DNA from: Anthoceros angustus
Lineage: Eukaryota; Streptophyta; Anthocerotopsida; Anthocerotales; Anthocerotaceae
Length of the DNA stretch: 64,000 bases
Direction: 5' to 3'
Assembly (NCBI GenBank): GCA_010909165.1
Contig: MU008175.1
Location: 124,001-188,000, forward strand
Positions 1 to 10,845 of the stretch are shown piece after piece (position 1 is the stretch's first letter; every line of letters begins with the position of its first letter). The notes under the pieces were generated by a model, which worked only from the letters and a program-made list of their open reading frames with translations, was not told the origin of the DNA and made no database searches. The translations under genes and the position numbers were made by a program.

Positions 1-38
1 GTTTGAATCACATGATCTGACGTTTTCTGCCAATGCAG

Positions 39-344
39 GTGCCGGGATCTGTAGAGGTGGGAAGCGTGCAGGAAGCGGAGGCTCTGATGAAAGTGCAGGA
101 GGAAACCATTTACGGTCTAGGGCCGGGTGGTAATGTTCCTCTGAATGTGGAAGAGTCCGAGGAAGAGTCCTCTGAGGAAGAGGAAATCGAAGCTATTCAC
201 AACACAATACGAGGAGAAGCAGGTCCTGGTCGGGGAAGAGGTAGTGGCGGTCCGGGCAGAGGGAGGGGACGTGCATATGACAAGCATCATCAGAAAGATC
301 GTGCCTCCAAGAAACATTTCACCAGCCTAGGTGGTGGATATTAG
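39..344 (+). CDS. Last exon of a truncated gene, acidic then RGG-rich C-terminus (ASCC2/CUE-like?)
   Basis: The exon starts after a pyrimidine-rich stretch ending in AG at 37-38 and runs in one frame to a TAG at 342-344. About 101 residues are visible. An acidic run of E and S residues comes first, then a Gly-Arg repeat region, then a short basic end with the pattern KDRASKKHF. This order recalls the C-terminus of plant CUE-domain proteins related to ASCC2, which assist in resolving stalled ribosomes and alkylation damage, but I recognise it only loosely. Most of the gene lies left of the window, so no catalytic or binding domain can be seen. Other RGG-tailed RNA-binding proteins are possible. 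The exon call is firm; the family name is tentative. Confidence 0.45.
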   Translation: MPGSVEVGSVQEAEALMKVQEETIYGLGPGGNVPLNVEESEEESSEEEEIEAIHNTIRGEAGPGRGRGSGGPGRGRGRAYDKHHQKDRASKKHFTSLGGGY

Positions 345-1136
345 TCGTGTGGCTACATTTGAGCGCTTTCCGGGGCGTCTGCATCGACGCATGGTTGTCG
401 GAGGTGAGGTTCTTTTATTGTGCGAACAGATCTGGAATGGCTTTCTTTCAACATTGACAACTTTGACAGGCATCTTCATGCCTCACCATGACTGGTAGTG
501 TCCGAGTCGTCAAGCTTGTTCTTTGAACCTGAGTGGTAGAGTTCTCGATGCTGGTCAGATGGTTTGCAGGAGTAGAGCTCTTGGAATACCTTTGTTTTAG
601 CAATTTAACTTACGGTGTTCTGGATGATGCAGATGGACCGTCCCTCTTGCATTGTTATTGTTGTTGCTATTGTTGTAGCAAAACAGGAGTTGCCAAGCCA
701 TTGGTGTTCATGTCGCGATGCATGCACAGCTGCTGCTGCCCATCGCTTATGCTCTATCGATGCATCTGCAGCTACTTCCAATTGTTGTCGCTCTGATGCT
801 ACATGCGCAGCTGCTGCCCCTTGCTGTTGCTGTAGCAATGGATGCGTACTATTGCTGCCGAAATCTGTTTTGATACAGCAACTGCTGCCCATCGTTGTTG
901 TTGTTGTTGTTGTTGTAGCAATGCAGCTGCTGCCGCCCAGATATTTCTCCAACCTAACAACTGGACAACGTCTTCTGAACTGGACAAATTTTGAATGCTC
1001 GGCTGGGTAGAAGTGGAACACACCAGAAAACAATCCTACTTTGTTGGTTCTTTTTCTTGTTATGTCTTCCCTTGCGGTACTTCAATGTTATGGCCTCCAT
1101 TCAATGCTCCGCTGTGGAAGACGCGCATGTCACGTA
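345..1136. repeat. 3' flank with GCT/GTT trinucleotide-rich stretch
   Basis: No gene is supported here. From about 645 to 930 the DNA is rich in imperfect GCT and GTT triplets, with an uninterrupted GTT run near 893-915. Long open frames on both strands across this stretch reflect the triplet periodicity and encode only Cys/Ala/Val or Gln/Ala runs. It may include the 3' UTR of the gene ending at 344. Confidence 0.5.
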
Positions 1137-1664
1137 CAGTCCACCCCCCCTAATTGGGACTGGTTCGGAGTGCCTTTAGAGGTCCCATTAAGGGAAGTGT
1201 CCCGATTGTATTTTTCCTGTTTAAAAATAATAAAAATGTTATAAACTTTAAAAAAATTGAAAAATACTCAAAAAAAAAGAAAATTTAAATTTTGATTGAT
1301 AGGTTTCACTAAAATTAATTTTACCAGTTCTTTATACAATTGTTTGAAAGCTAGCACTCTCTAAGCAGCATAAAAACCTCTACCTATCATAAAGGAAAAG
1401 CTTAGCTTAAGAGTCTTCAATCACACCTAAAAGTCTATTGTGCTCTCAAATAATGGATTCTTTTTCTTTCTTTTTAAATTTTTAGTAAAAATTAAAAATC
1501 CCATTTAGGAGGTGAAACTAACATGAATGTATGTTTCAAAAGGTCCCAATTACCATTTAGGAAAAGTCCCATTTATTACATTGTAAACTAAAGGGAGTAG
1601 GATGGCAGGTCCCATTTAGAGAGGAATCCCATTTATAGAATTCCCAATTAGGGGGGGCCGACTG
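1137..1664. mobile_element. Pogo/Tigger-like non-autonomous element (528 bp) with TA target duplication
   Basis: Both ends carry the same terminal inverted repeat: CAGTC, two variable bases, then CCCCCCCTAATTGGGA. That is 21 of 23 positions identical. Each end is bordered by TA (1135-1136 and 1665-1666), the target duplication of Tc1/mariner/pogo elements. Subterminal sequence repeats the word AAATGGGA several times in the orientation of the right end, which is typical of transposase-binding arrays. The interior is AT-rich and has no transposase ORF, so this is a miniature, non-autonomous copy. The CAGTC start and the runs of CC(C)-A/T-rich words fit the pogo group better than Stowaway. Confidence 0.8.
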
Positions 1665-1666
1665 TA

Positions 1667-2110
1667 TGTGTCTCTGACGAGGAGCCTGTCCTCCTCCGGC
1701 AGCACCTGCATACATGTGTACTTAGAAGGCCCCTTGTCTGGGTACGTGGAAATTAGTACAGGTTAAATCACTGGCACACCAGAAGTAAAGTGTCAAGGTG
1801 TGGCCAAGAGTTCACATCATTGGTAAACTAGAAGCAAAGTGTGAGTTCTGAGGTGGCCTCTTTCTTTGGTGCCTCCGACTCCTTTGTGAGCCATCCCCTA
1901 CGGCTCTGGCTAATTTGCATTTTCATTCTGAACAGAATTTGGGCAACCTATGAAACTCAACTTCCGGACCTGTAGAACGTTTGTATTTCCTTCTATACAG
2001 AATCTAGGCAATCTAAGAAACTCTACGTCCGGATTTTCTATCATTTTTTATTAGATATTCTTCTGCTTGTGCCCCCATCCCGGTTTGATGCTTTTTGTAT
2101 GTGAGTCCCT
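1667..2110. repeat. Non-coding flank with a ~65-bp imperfect tandem duplication
   Basis: The stretch around ACAGAATTTGGGCAACCTA at 1932 recurs in altered form at 1997 (ACAGAATCTAGGCAATCTA), giving a period of about 65 bp. A weaker repeat of AGAAGTAAAGTGT / AGAAGCAAAGTGT lies near 1770-1830. No coding signal is seen. Confidence 0.45.
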
Positions 2111-2240
2111 AAGTACAAACTTGAGAATTTACAATGGAAAAGGGAAAATAAGATTTTATTATAAAAAAGAGATGGGAAAAACCCATCTACCCCAAAAACA
2201 AAGGAGGAAAAACCCAACGAAGAGCACCATGCCAGGGGGA

Positions 2241-3014
2241 CTAGCCCCCACGATCACACATTTCAAAACTACCAACCGCCCGAAGAACTTCGTGGTTAGA
2301 GATGTGAAAAGGCCTACTTACCACCGGTGTCGAAGAAGTTGCATCTCCTGTCGCGCTCGCTGTCATTTTGTACACTGCGTTGGCCAACACCCTCTGCAGA
2401 GCGATGGAAACCCTCTGCCGGAAGAAAGTAACAATACAAGAAAGGGGGAGGCTAATATTCTTGCGGCTATGATAAGCCTTGGCGCAGGCCTTGACGAACC
2501 TAGAGAAATCCTTGCCCATGGCTCCGTGAGTCTCAATGGCAAGGGGGACGAAGGCGTGGCCATCCTTCATAGGAGAATACTTGTGGACCTTAGCCGTCGC
2601 GCATCCCTCCGCCGCCCAACCTGGAGGGTTAAGAATAACATGTTCACCGACACTGTCCCGGGTGGGATCGGTTACAACCACATCAGCAACCGAAACTTGA
2701 TCCCCTTGGGTCAAAAATAGATCTGCCCTAAGCGAAACCCCGTTGAGCAGGATGTAAGGGCATTCCCTAAATGGAAGGAACCCGCCTTCCCTAGCAATAG
2801 AGAACATGACGTCCCAGACGGCGTCATGCGTAGCGATACGCTGCCCACCCGCGGGACAGCGAGCCAAGTGCGTCCCAAAGTCATCGAGAGGGGCCCTGCA
2901 GCTGCAAGTTGAAAGAGAGCAAGCCAGAGGATGGACCAAGCCAAGGCGAAAACGCATCGCGATGGAAAAAGTTGCTGGTGCGATACGTAACGCCTGAATA
3001 TTGGGTCGAGCCAA
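2241..3014 (-). pseudogene. LINE C-terminal domain: Cys-His motif plus restriction-like endonuclease region
   Basis: This is the longest intact piece of copy 1, with 257 codons open. It has a Cys/His cluster of the form CxC-x9-H-x3-C followed by a basic-polar HDAVWDVMF segment. Then come RADLFL and SVADVVVTDPTR, which resemble the acidic beta-strand motifs of the PD-(D/E)XK endonucleases found at the C-terminus of R2/NeSL-like LINEs. The order Cys-His knuckle then endonuclease is the usual one for that group, where the endonuclease nicks target DNA to prime reverse transcription. The assignment rests on motif order and on memory of many similar plant and algal ORFs. The upstream RT is broken, so this ORF is not functional. 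Confidence 0.65.
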
Positions 3015-3489
3015 AAGCTAGGAACCTGCCCCCTTCCCCGAGCAAGAGCGGAGACGAGCCCGAGTGGGCTTAGGAATGGAGGAATCCCGGAGGAGGGCCA
3101 ACTGCACCTGCCCGTACTTTTTCTCCAAGAGGGACGCCTGAAGCCCCCGGAGCCCAACCTCGGGAAGCGAGGAAAAACACGGCATGGCAGCCCTCGCCTC
3201 GGAGGATAAAGTCCACGGCTAATCTTAACGAGGCCTGCATGGGAAAAGTCCCCTCCTCAACGCCCGCGACAAAAGCCTCCAGGATATGTGAATGCCGAAT
3301 TAAGAAACGAGAGGACAAGATGGGCGTAGAGAGCCCAGCCTTACAGGCCAGCCGGAGGCCTTCATGGCCAGCAAACCAGTGCCCCCCAAAGCGACGGGAA
3401 GGAGCGCCTGCCGCTTTGCAAGATCCCCAACCACACACTCGAAGGTGCCTGGGCCGATGATGTCACCTAAAAGCTGCATAAGCCGCTTG

Positions 3490-3826
3490 TCTTAAAGCTC
3501 TTCCGCCTCGATTTGAAGGTCAAAATCATTAAGTGCAAGGTTTGGTCTCCCTCTGGCGTTGTGCCTTTTCTTCGGTATCCAAAGGGAGATATTGCTTCTC
3601 CGCCGGGCTTCGGGTTCTTGGTGTCCCAATTGGGTCTCCTGCCTTCACCCAAGATTATGTGGATGCAGCTTTGGCTGAGGATTTGGCACATATCGACGAC
3701 CTTTCTCAACTGGGAGACCCGCAAGTAGCATTTGGGATCCTCTCCTTTTGTTTTGCGCGCCGACCAGGGTACCTTCTCCGAACGGTTGCCCCCTCCCCCG
3801 TTTTCTTATCTAGCCTAAGGAATTGA
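3490..3826 (+). other. Inverted internal segment of LINE copy 1
   Basis: The surrounding element is on the minus strand, but LINE coding sequence here reads on the plus strand: KVKIIKCKVWSPSG, then YVDAALAEDLAHIDDL. The matching part of copy 2 (about 47740-48030) reads in line with the rest of its element. Left and right neighbours of the segment resume the minus-strand protein in the correct order. The breakpoints lie near 3490 and 3826. Confidence 0.75.
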
Positions 3827-5119
3827 AGCGAAGAAATCAGACTCCACCTTAACCTTGTCTCCAGGCCCGAGGATATCGGTATCGTTGGCCACAGACGGAT
3901 ACAAACATTCCCACACCGAAGAGGCAATTGGAGACAAAGCCCTGAAATGTGCCATGGCAAAGAGAGCACCCCCTAGAGGCTCACCTTGCCTAGTGCCCAT
4001 CACCGAGCTCAGCACAGAAACCCCTCAAGAACCGCCTCCACCCCAAAAGCCACAAACTCGCAGCCCCCCGACGTAGCAATCCCAAGCTGATGAGGACTAA
4101 GATGGGCCTAGAACTGCTCCCGGAGCTGGATGGCAATACTACGGCCAATAAGCCGCAGGAACGCCTCCTCGACAGCAATAGGGCACACCCCTAGGATGGG
4201 CTTCTCCATCGCCAACAACCTGCTCGCACCCAATACTTGAGAGATCTGAGGAGGAGTCTCTCCCCTCGCCACAGCGGTAGCCAGAAGAAACAGCTTGGAA
4301 AAACCGCTAGAAGGATCCTCAGCAGTAAAATGGTCTCGAAGGTGGTCATAGACCGTTCCAAACAGGCCACCCGAAGAGAGGCGCAGGGCAGTGGTTAAGG
4401 CCTAACTGAAGATGGCTCTGTCAAGACAGAAGAGCTCCCCCAGGACGAAGTCCCGAATATCCTGCGAAGTGGAGCTCCTTGGACTCGGATGAAGGGCACG
4501 AAGAGCAACAATGGTCTCCTTGGAGGCAGCCGCTACCGGCACCGGGCGAAGAGCCCGAGCCGTCCTAGCATACTCCCCAGCGCGACCCAATAGGAGGCAC
4601 CGTTTGAGACGCGCCTTTGCAGGGTCCGGACGAACCCAATCCACCTTCGCAGAATCCAACAAAGACCTCGCGGCGCGCCCGGCCTCCTCTTGCAAAAGCT
4701 CGCAATCCCCCGCCCGGAAACGATGAAGACGGGAGGCGACCTCCCGATGCCCGAAAAAAACCACTATGGGAGCGACGGAGACACCACCGAAGGAGAAATA
4801 GGAACAATGCCCAGGCAGCCTCATTCCCCGGGTCCTGTGCGAGGCGGTCCAAGGGAAGGCGATAGTAAGGCGACGTCACTCCTGGGAGCGGACTGGAAGG
4901 CAGCATAAAGCTCAAGATGATCAGAGTGCCCCTAAAGCAATAGCCAATGAATTTACAATAAGAACTTGAGAATTTTTTTCTTTACTATAATCCTTGAGGT
5001 CTCCCTTGATGTCTTTGAGTAGATGAGTTCACCCATCTCCATTTTACTTGAATTTACAATATAAATAGTTTACAGTTTATAAGCTTTCTCCATGTTGTTC
5101 TATTTGATGATGGTAGCTC

Positions 5120-5225
5120 AATTCCTCTAGAATAAGAAGAAGAAGAATTTTATTTAAGTCCACTAAGGACGGATTTCCGCCATGGGACTTGGTACTTAAC
5201 AACTTGTACCATGGTGTGCCTAAGC
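5120..5225 (-). repeat. 3' tail fragment of a second LINE-like family, (TTC)n end
   Basis: Read on the minus strand it contains CACCATGGTACAAGTTGTTA, then AGTGGACTTAAATAAA, and ends in a TTC repeat. The first part recurs at about 60940-60990 and the second at about 49932-49970, so this is a dispersed 3' end with a microsatellite tail, as LINEs leave. No coding sequence remains here. Confidence 0.55.
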
Positions 5226-5282
5226 TACTAACCCAAAAGCACAAGTTCGCATAGGAACAAAATCGGAAAATAATTTTATTTT

Positions 5283-5517
5283 TCTATGATTTAATGAGTT
5301 ATTATTTTGATTTTTATTTTATATTATATATTTTATTTTATACAATTAGTTTTATTTATTATATGATTACATATTTTTAAATTTATGGGTCTAAATTTTT
5401 TCTATAATTTTATGAGCTAATATCTTTATTTTATTTTATGTTATCTCTTTTATTTTATATAATTATATCGAGGTTTTATATGATTATATATTTTTAATTT
5501 ATGGGTTTAACTTTTTT
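5283..5517. repeat. AT-rich imperfect tandem duplication, period ~118 bp
   Basis: Copy 1 (5283-5400) and copy 2 (5401-5517) both start TCTAT(G/A)AT and both end in TTATGGGT(C/T)TAA followed by a T run. They differ by many substitutions, so the duplication is old. The rest of 4916-5830 is AT-rich and shows no gene, although unrecognised 5' exons of the downstream gene may lie there. Confidence 0.5.
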
Positions 5518-5830
5518 GTTCTCTTAATCATCATATAGCCCTATGAATAAACAAGTCACTCATATATAGATCAATAAAATTCATTTAATGCACCTCAAGA
5601 CTACCTTTCATCTATCCATAAATAAATTTGAGCTAATCATTTCCTATTAAAAATAAATTAAAAGTAGTTGTGAAAGTAAGTAGCTACATGAAAAGAGAGT
5701 TATAAGATTAGTCCCTTATAGGTATATTCAAGTAGAGGAGCTTTTCAATATTGTACTTAATTATTTAATAACCCTGAGACTCTGAGTATTTTGGCATTTA
5801 TGGTATGAGTTAACCTTATCAGTCTACAAG

Positions 5831-8800
5831 GTGGTAGCTCCCTGCACTTTTGATGCAAGGCACAATGAAACCTATTGTTGCAATCAAGAAGAAGAAGTAA
5901 GCTTTATATCCCTGTACTTTATTGATGTTGTGGATAAAAATTTCATTTTAATGGATAATACTTTTCCGTATATCTTACTTTCTCCAACTCATTGGACTAG
6001 GCTCCAAGAACTTAATAGTAAACTCTTGGAAAAGGCTTCTAATTATGCCAAAAGTACGGAAGTGTCCTTAAATCAATCTCAAAGATTCCAAGTACCTAGC
6101 AAGATCATATTTGCAAACGAATGTACACCTAAAATAGACAGTGATGTAATGATAGCACCCAATGGAAGTACAATAAACAAAGAAGAATTCAAAAAGCAGG
6201 GCGATTTGACTACAAGCACATTCCATCCAAAGTTGGAAGCAAATTCTGCAGAAGATAGCAAAGCATATCTAAATGTAATTTGTCCTTTGAAAACTACATC
6301 CAAGAATAGCTCATTTCATGGTGGATCAAAACGAGTTGAAAATTGTTCACAACAAGGATCAATTGGGAAAACTATGAGTATGTCGCATAGTAGAGAATCT
6401 GTAACAGATGGCAAAAAGTTAAAAAGTGCAGAAATCGATGACTGGATTAAAAGTCAGTTTGAATTGGGAGAAGAAGATTCCGCTATCATAAACAATGAAA
6501 CGATAAAAGATTCAAATGAATTCTTCAATATCCAATCAAGGCAAGACCTTTCTAATTGCACCAAATATGATGGAAAGAAGAGCAAATATCATCTCAAGAA
6601 AGGCACTTCAGATGGAGAAGAGCATACAACTTCACAAAACATGATAGATACTAGAAAGAAAATTAGAAATTGTTTGGAAGCAAAAGTTCCAAGCAAAACT
6701 ACACCAGCCGTGTTATCAAGACGAATTGGACATACAGGGCATCAAAGTTTATCCAATATAAATAATGATAAACTAAATGCTACATCTAAGCTTAGAGAAG
6801 GAGAAGAAAATATTGGTATTCTTGGAGCTGATCCAACAAATATTGGCCTAGTACACAAGGAATCGATTGTTCCGTCAAGCGAGGAAGAAGCAAAATACTT
6901 ATTTAAAAGCTCGGTGGCATCAATATGTAGTGATGAGGATGGTGATTTGGAATTGGACAACACAAAAGTTCATGAGCTTGTAGATTCTTCCAATCTTCCA
7001 ATGCAAGATGTACAAATGGGAATAATGCAAGAAATTGGTTCTCAGGATAGTGCAGTTTTGGGAAAAATCTATGACACACGGGATATTCAAATATTAAACA
7101 GTGACACATCTAAGATCAGAGTATCCTTAGATGCCCCAATGCTTTTCAAATCAGCCGTTGCATCAATTTGCAGTGACATAAGTGATGAATTGGATGAGGA
7201 TGAGCAATATCTAGATGTGCTAGTAGAACGAGATGAAGTTCAAACTAAGAAAATTAAAGCAAACATTAAACCAATACTGAACACAAAGTTTTTAAATGAT
7301 TATGCTCATGAAAAAACCAAAATTTTATGTAATATGAATGAAAGTTTATCTTCATCTTTGGGTAAAGAAATAAAATATTTGGAGTCCAACAATAATTTTG
7401 ATGAAACTCTTGACGGTAAGTAGTTATTTGAATTTATTGATTCTATTATTTTTTATATTTATGTTAGTTTTTTTCATGTATAATATGTCAACACAACCAA
7501 TTTGACATCTTTCAATTCTAAAGGTATTCATGGATCAAAAGAACTAGCAGAACTCCCATTCAACACTTTGGAGAAAGATTACGAAATGAGGGGTTCATCA
7601 AGTTCAATAATTATTGATGACGACGAAAGGAATGAAGTTATGTCTTATGTCAGTCATGAAGAGAACCACAACCATCTTTTTCAAAGTTATTCACATCCCT
7701 AAAATCTTCAAGGTTATATGATGAAAACTATGTGAAAGTATTTATATTTTTAAAACCCATTGGATATAAATAAGTGTATCATTACACATATAATAACAAC
7801 TTTCTTGATTCCTTGACTTAATCAGTAAATCTCATGGCTTAATTTCTAGCTTAACTCAGGTGATACAAAAAGAGGAGAAACAAAATTATGTGAAGTGCAT
7901 GCACAAAATATCCACACTAAGTCTTTAGAGACTATTGACGAATCAAACCAAAACTTCACTCAAATAAAAGTTGTGGTTCCCGGTAGTGTTGAGGTCAATG
8001 ATGGACCTCTCCACAACTTCACTCAAACAAAAGATGTGTGTCAAGGTATTGCAGAGAACTATGTACTTGAAACCTTGGAAAATTCTCGTGAACTTGATCT
8101 GTTTACAGCAAAGAAAATATTCAATGAATCAATGGAGTCGTTTTCTTCAAATATGCTCAAAGAGAACAATCTTACAAATATAGAAAACCATGAGAAAACT
8201 CAAGCACTATTTAGAAAATCATTGTCTTCACTTTGTTCAAATTTTCTTACAGAAGGTCAAGAAACTATAAGGAATGTGAATATAGTGTTGAAAGATTTAA
8301 GCTATCAAGATGAGTCATATGTGGCTAGAAATGTTGACAAACATTATAGTCACTTGCAATACGATCATGACTACCACAATGAAAATGACTTTGATAAATT
8401 AAATGCGGAGCAAGATGAGTTACGGGTGGCAAAAAATATTGATGAAAATTATAAAACTTTTCAGAATGATCATGGCTCCCACGATGAGTGTAATTTTCAT
8501 GAACTAGATTCAGAACAAATACAACTACTGAACATTAGCTCACAATGTGGAACTGGAAATGTTCTTAGTAGAGATATGAAAGAACCTTTTGTACAACCAA
8601 ATATGTCTCTGGGAAATGACGAAGCTAATAATCGTCCCAAGGAATCAAGGAATAAGAACATTGTGCACAGCCTGGAAGATACAACTTTGCTTGGCAAACT
8701 CTGGGTATCTGACGAAGAAAATTGCAACATGAACATCGAAAATAAAAAACTCAATGTGCTCATTAATGAAAATATTCCATGTGATGGAACTTTTATACAA

Positions 8801-10845
8801 TTAAGTACTACATCAAGTTTCAAATTAGATCTTCCTCATCTATCGAATAAATGTGATTCCACACGAACTTTCAAAAGTTCTGAAGATGTGGATAGTATTC
8901 CCATCTTATTTTCAAATAGAAGTTCATGCCCTGAGTCAATGAAAAATGCTACACTTCAAAATGATGTGGATGATGCCATATGTGATGAATTCTGGCATGA
9001 CATGAAAATGATTGTACAAAAACGTTGTAGCATATCAACGCCACATCTCGATCCCAGGATGAATACAAATGCAAAAGTTGATGAAGAATTCCTACAAGGT
9101 CCAAGTCTTTCTCAACAAAACGATGACTTATCTCTCATAAGAACAGAAGAAAACAAATTTGAAATTGAGTATCAGGTTTGTTTTCTTTGGAAGATATTAA
9201 TATATTTTAATTTATAATCATTTTAATTTAAATATTAATTATTTATCAAACTTAATTCTAGGATTATATGACGCCATTGACAACATTGTCCATGAAAATT
9301 ACGCCTAAGTAAGCAGATATATTTTATATTAGAATTTATGTAATTTTTTATCAACTAATAAACCCCTCTAATTCTTAAGGTACTCACATTGTCACTCATT
9401 TTGTCTATGTGCAGCACAAGACAACCTGTGGAAAATGCACAAATAGAAGAGGAAGATCCTCAACTTGATGTAGGAGTTGGTATTTCAAGGCTCATTAATA
9501 AAGAGTTTTGTAATCCTAATATTCTTAACTTTCTAAGGTATATTAATTAATCTTTTTATTTTTTACTATAATATATTTCTTATATTTCTTATAGTACTAT
9601 CAATCAATCAATTTCAATGCTCAAAAATTTTAAAATAAAAATCAATAAAAATATTTTGATATTTTAAATTTTGATTCTCTATATTCTCTAATGCCTAACT
9701 AGCACAGGAGAGAGAGGTTATCCAGAAAACGGGAAAATTCTCTGAAACGAACCATAGATAATCTAGATCATCTAGTGCCTCCACATAAAAGCAAAAGTGT
9801 ATACATATATCGAAATATTAAGCTAGGACCAAATGCCCGCTACTTCACACTTTCTGTAAGTAAACAAACCATACTCTTCAGTTCTCAGGAAGAGTAGATT
9901 CAACACGCGCTGTACTCAACATTCTGGGCTGATTGGACCGTCAGGAGGCTGAAGAAGCCTTGGTGGACGAAATCTTGTCACAACCAGATTTCGACGATGA
10001 TGCCAATGATGGCAGCAGTAGGGCTTCACAATCCACGGTGATCTCATGCCTCACATCTTCCTACTTCACCTTTCCCTCGTTCCATCATGAACGGCGATAA
10101 CATATGTGTGAATAGCAGGCTTTCGAGGTGGAGGGAGAAGAGGCGGAACGCTTGGCCGAGATTGATGCAAAACTGGAGCAGTACCGGCAACAAAGTTTGT
10201 GGAAAGATGAAGGTTTTGTGAGGAAGCTCTTCTGCTGCTTGCGTTGCTCATCGGTGATTTTCCCATTGTCAGCAAAGTTGTCTTATGTGTAACTTGCACA
10301 CCGTCCACCTCCACAGTGAAGGAGAAGGGAAGGAACAATCTGGCGCAGGACGCAGAAAACAGCTCCTCAAACGGCAGCTCAAAGAATCACAACACAGTTG
10401 CAAAGGCCTCCTCTTTGGCTTCCATGAGATCTGCCGTTGCAGACTATTTGACTGAAAGCAGGGAACGGAGGGAGTACCAGGCTAAGGCAGAGGTGAGACG
10501 GGATACCAACTGAGGCAAAGGTGGATTTACAGCATTGGCTCTTGTACTCCTCTCTTTGCAGCGTTAGGTCACCTCACCTCCCAGGCATGTGCAGGAGATT
10601 GATCGACGGATACGAGATATACATACATCCGCTTTGCCTCTGCCGATACCGAAGGAGGAGCTCGTTAAGCTTGTAATCAACCTCAGTATACTTGGAAGAA
10701 CTTTTACCTGCATCCTTTCCTTCTGGAAGTTGTGTCTACGTTCTAATTTGGATGGTGGAATCAGATCTCGGATTCAAGGAGGGAGCAACAGGTGGTGGTC
10801 AGGGAGCATATTGAGAAATCAGAGCACCCGCCAACCCTACCCTAG
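5831..10845 (+). CDS. Large multi-exon gene of unknown function, low-complexity acidic protein with coiled-coil end
   Basis: I read 11 exons: 5831-7415, 7524-7685, 7860-9175, 9262-9308, 9415-9537, 9708-9855, 9945-10037, 10119-10212, 10317-10492, 10568-10672 and 10765-10845. Ten introns of 75-174 bp have GT-AG ends, and the lengths sum to exactly 1,310 codons with a final TAG. The first exon opens after an AG at 5829-5830, so the true N-terminus is probably in an unrecognised upstream exon. The donor at 7686 is the weakest call. The product is Ser/Asn/Glu-rich. A motif of the type LFKSxVASICSD recurs at about 6900, 7142, 8116 and 8210. The last five exons encode acidic and helical segments (AERLAEIDAKLEQY, RHVQEIDRRIRDIH). 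The EIDAKLEQY segment faintly recalls ciliary FSIP1-type proteins, but I do not claim that. The first six exons are much more AT-rich than the rest. Confidence 0.6.

Larger units (their letters stand above)
2114..4915 (-). mobile_element. 5'-truncated RLE-type LINE, copy 1 (pseudogene)
   Basis: On the minus strand the element runs from a degraded RT N-terminal region (about 4900-4400) through RT core fragments (about 4178-3815) and a connection region (about 3438-3070) to a C-terminal domain (3014-2241). It ends in a short 3' UTR with a GATGGG...CCCATC hairpin (about 2160-2190) and an AATAAAATCTTATT tail. Frames shift repeatedly, so it is dead. The catalytic RT motif is changed: NDTD stands where ADD is expected, just before the conserved ILGPGDKV. 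The same family occurs as copy 2 on the plus strand at 33477-49330, and the two share runs such as ALAEDL and ADVVVTDPTR. The 5' end is truncated near 4915. Confidence 0.8.

Noticed and set aside
605-1033. ORFs with Gln/Ala or Cys/Val runs on both strands
   Set aside because: They follow GCT/GTT triplet repeats and have no conserved sequence.
9856-9897. Read-through to a TAG at 9895 as the end of the large gene
   Set aside because: A good GTAAGT donor at 9856 and an in-phase exon at 9945, followed by four more in-phase exons, make splicing the better model.
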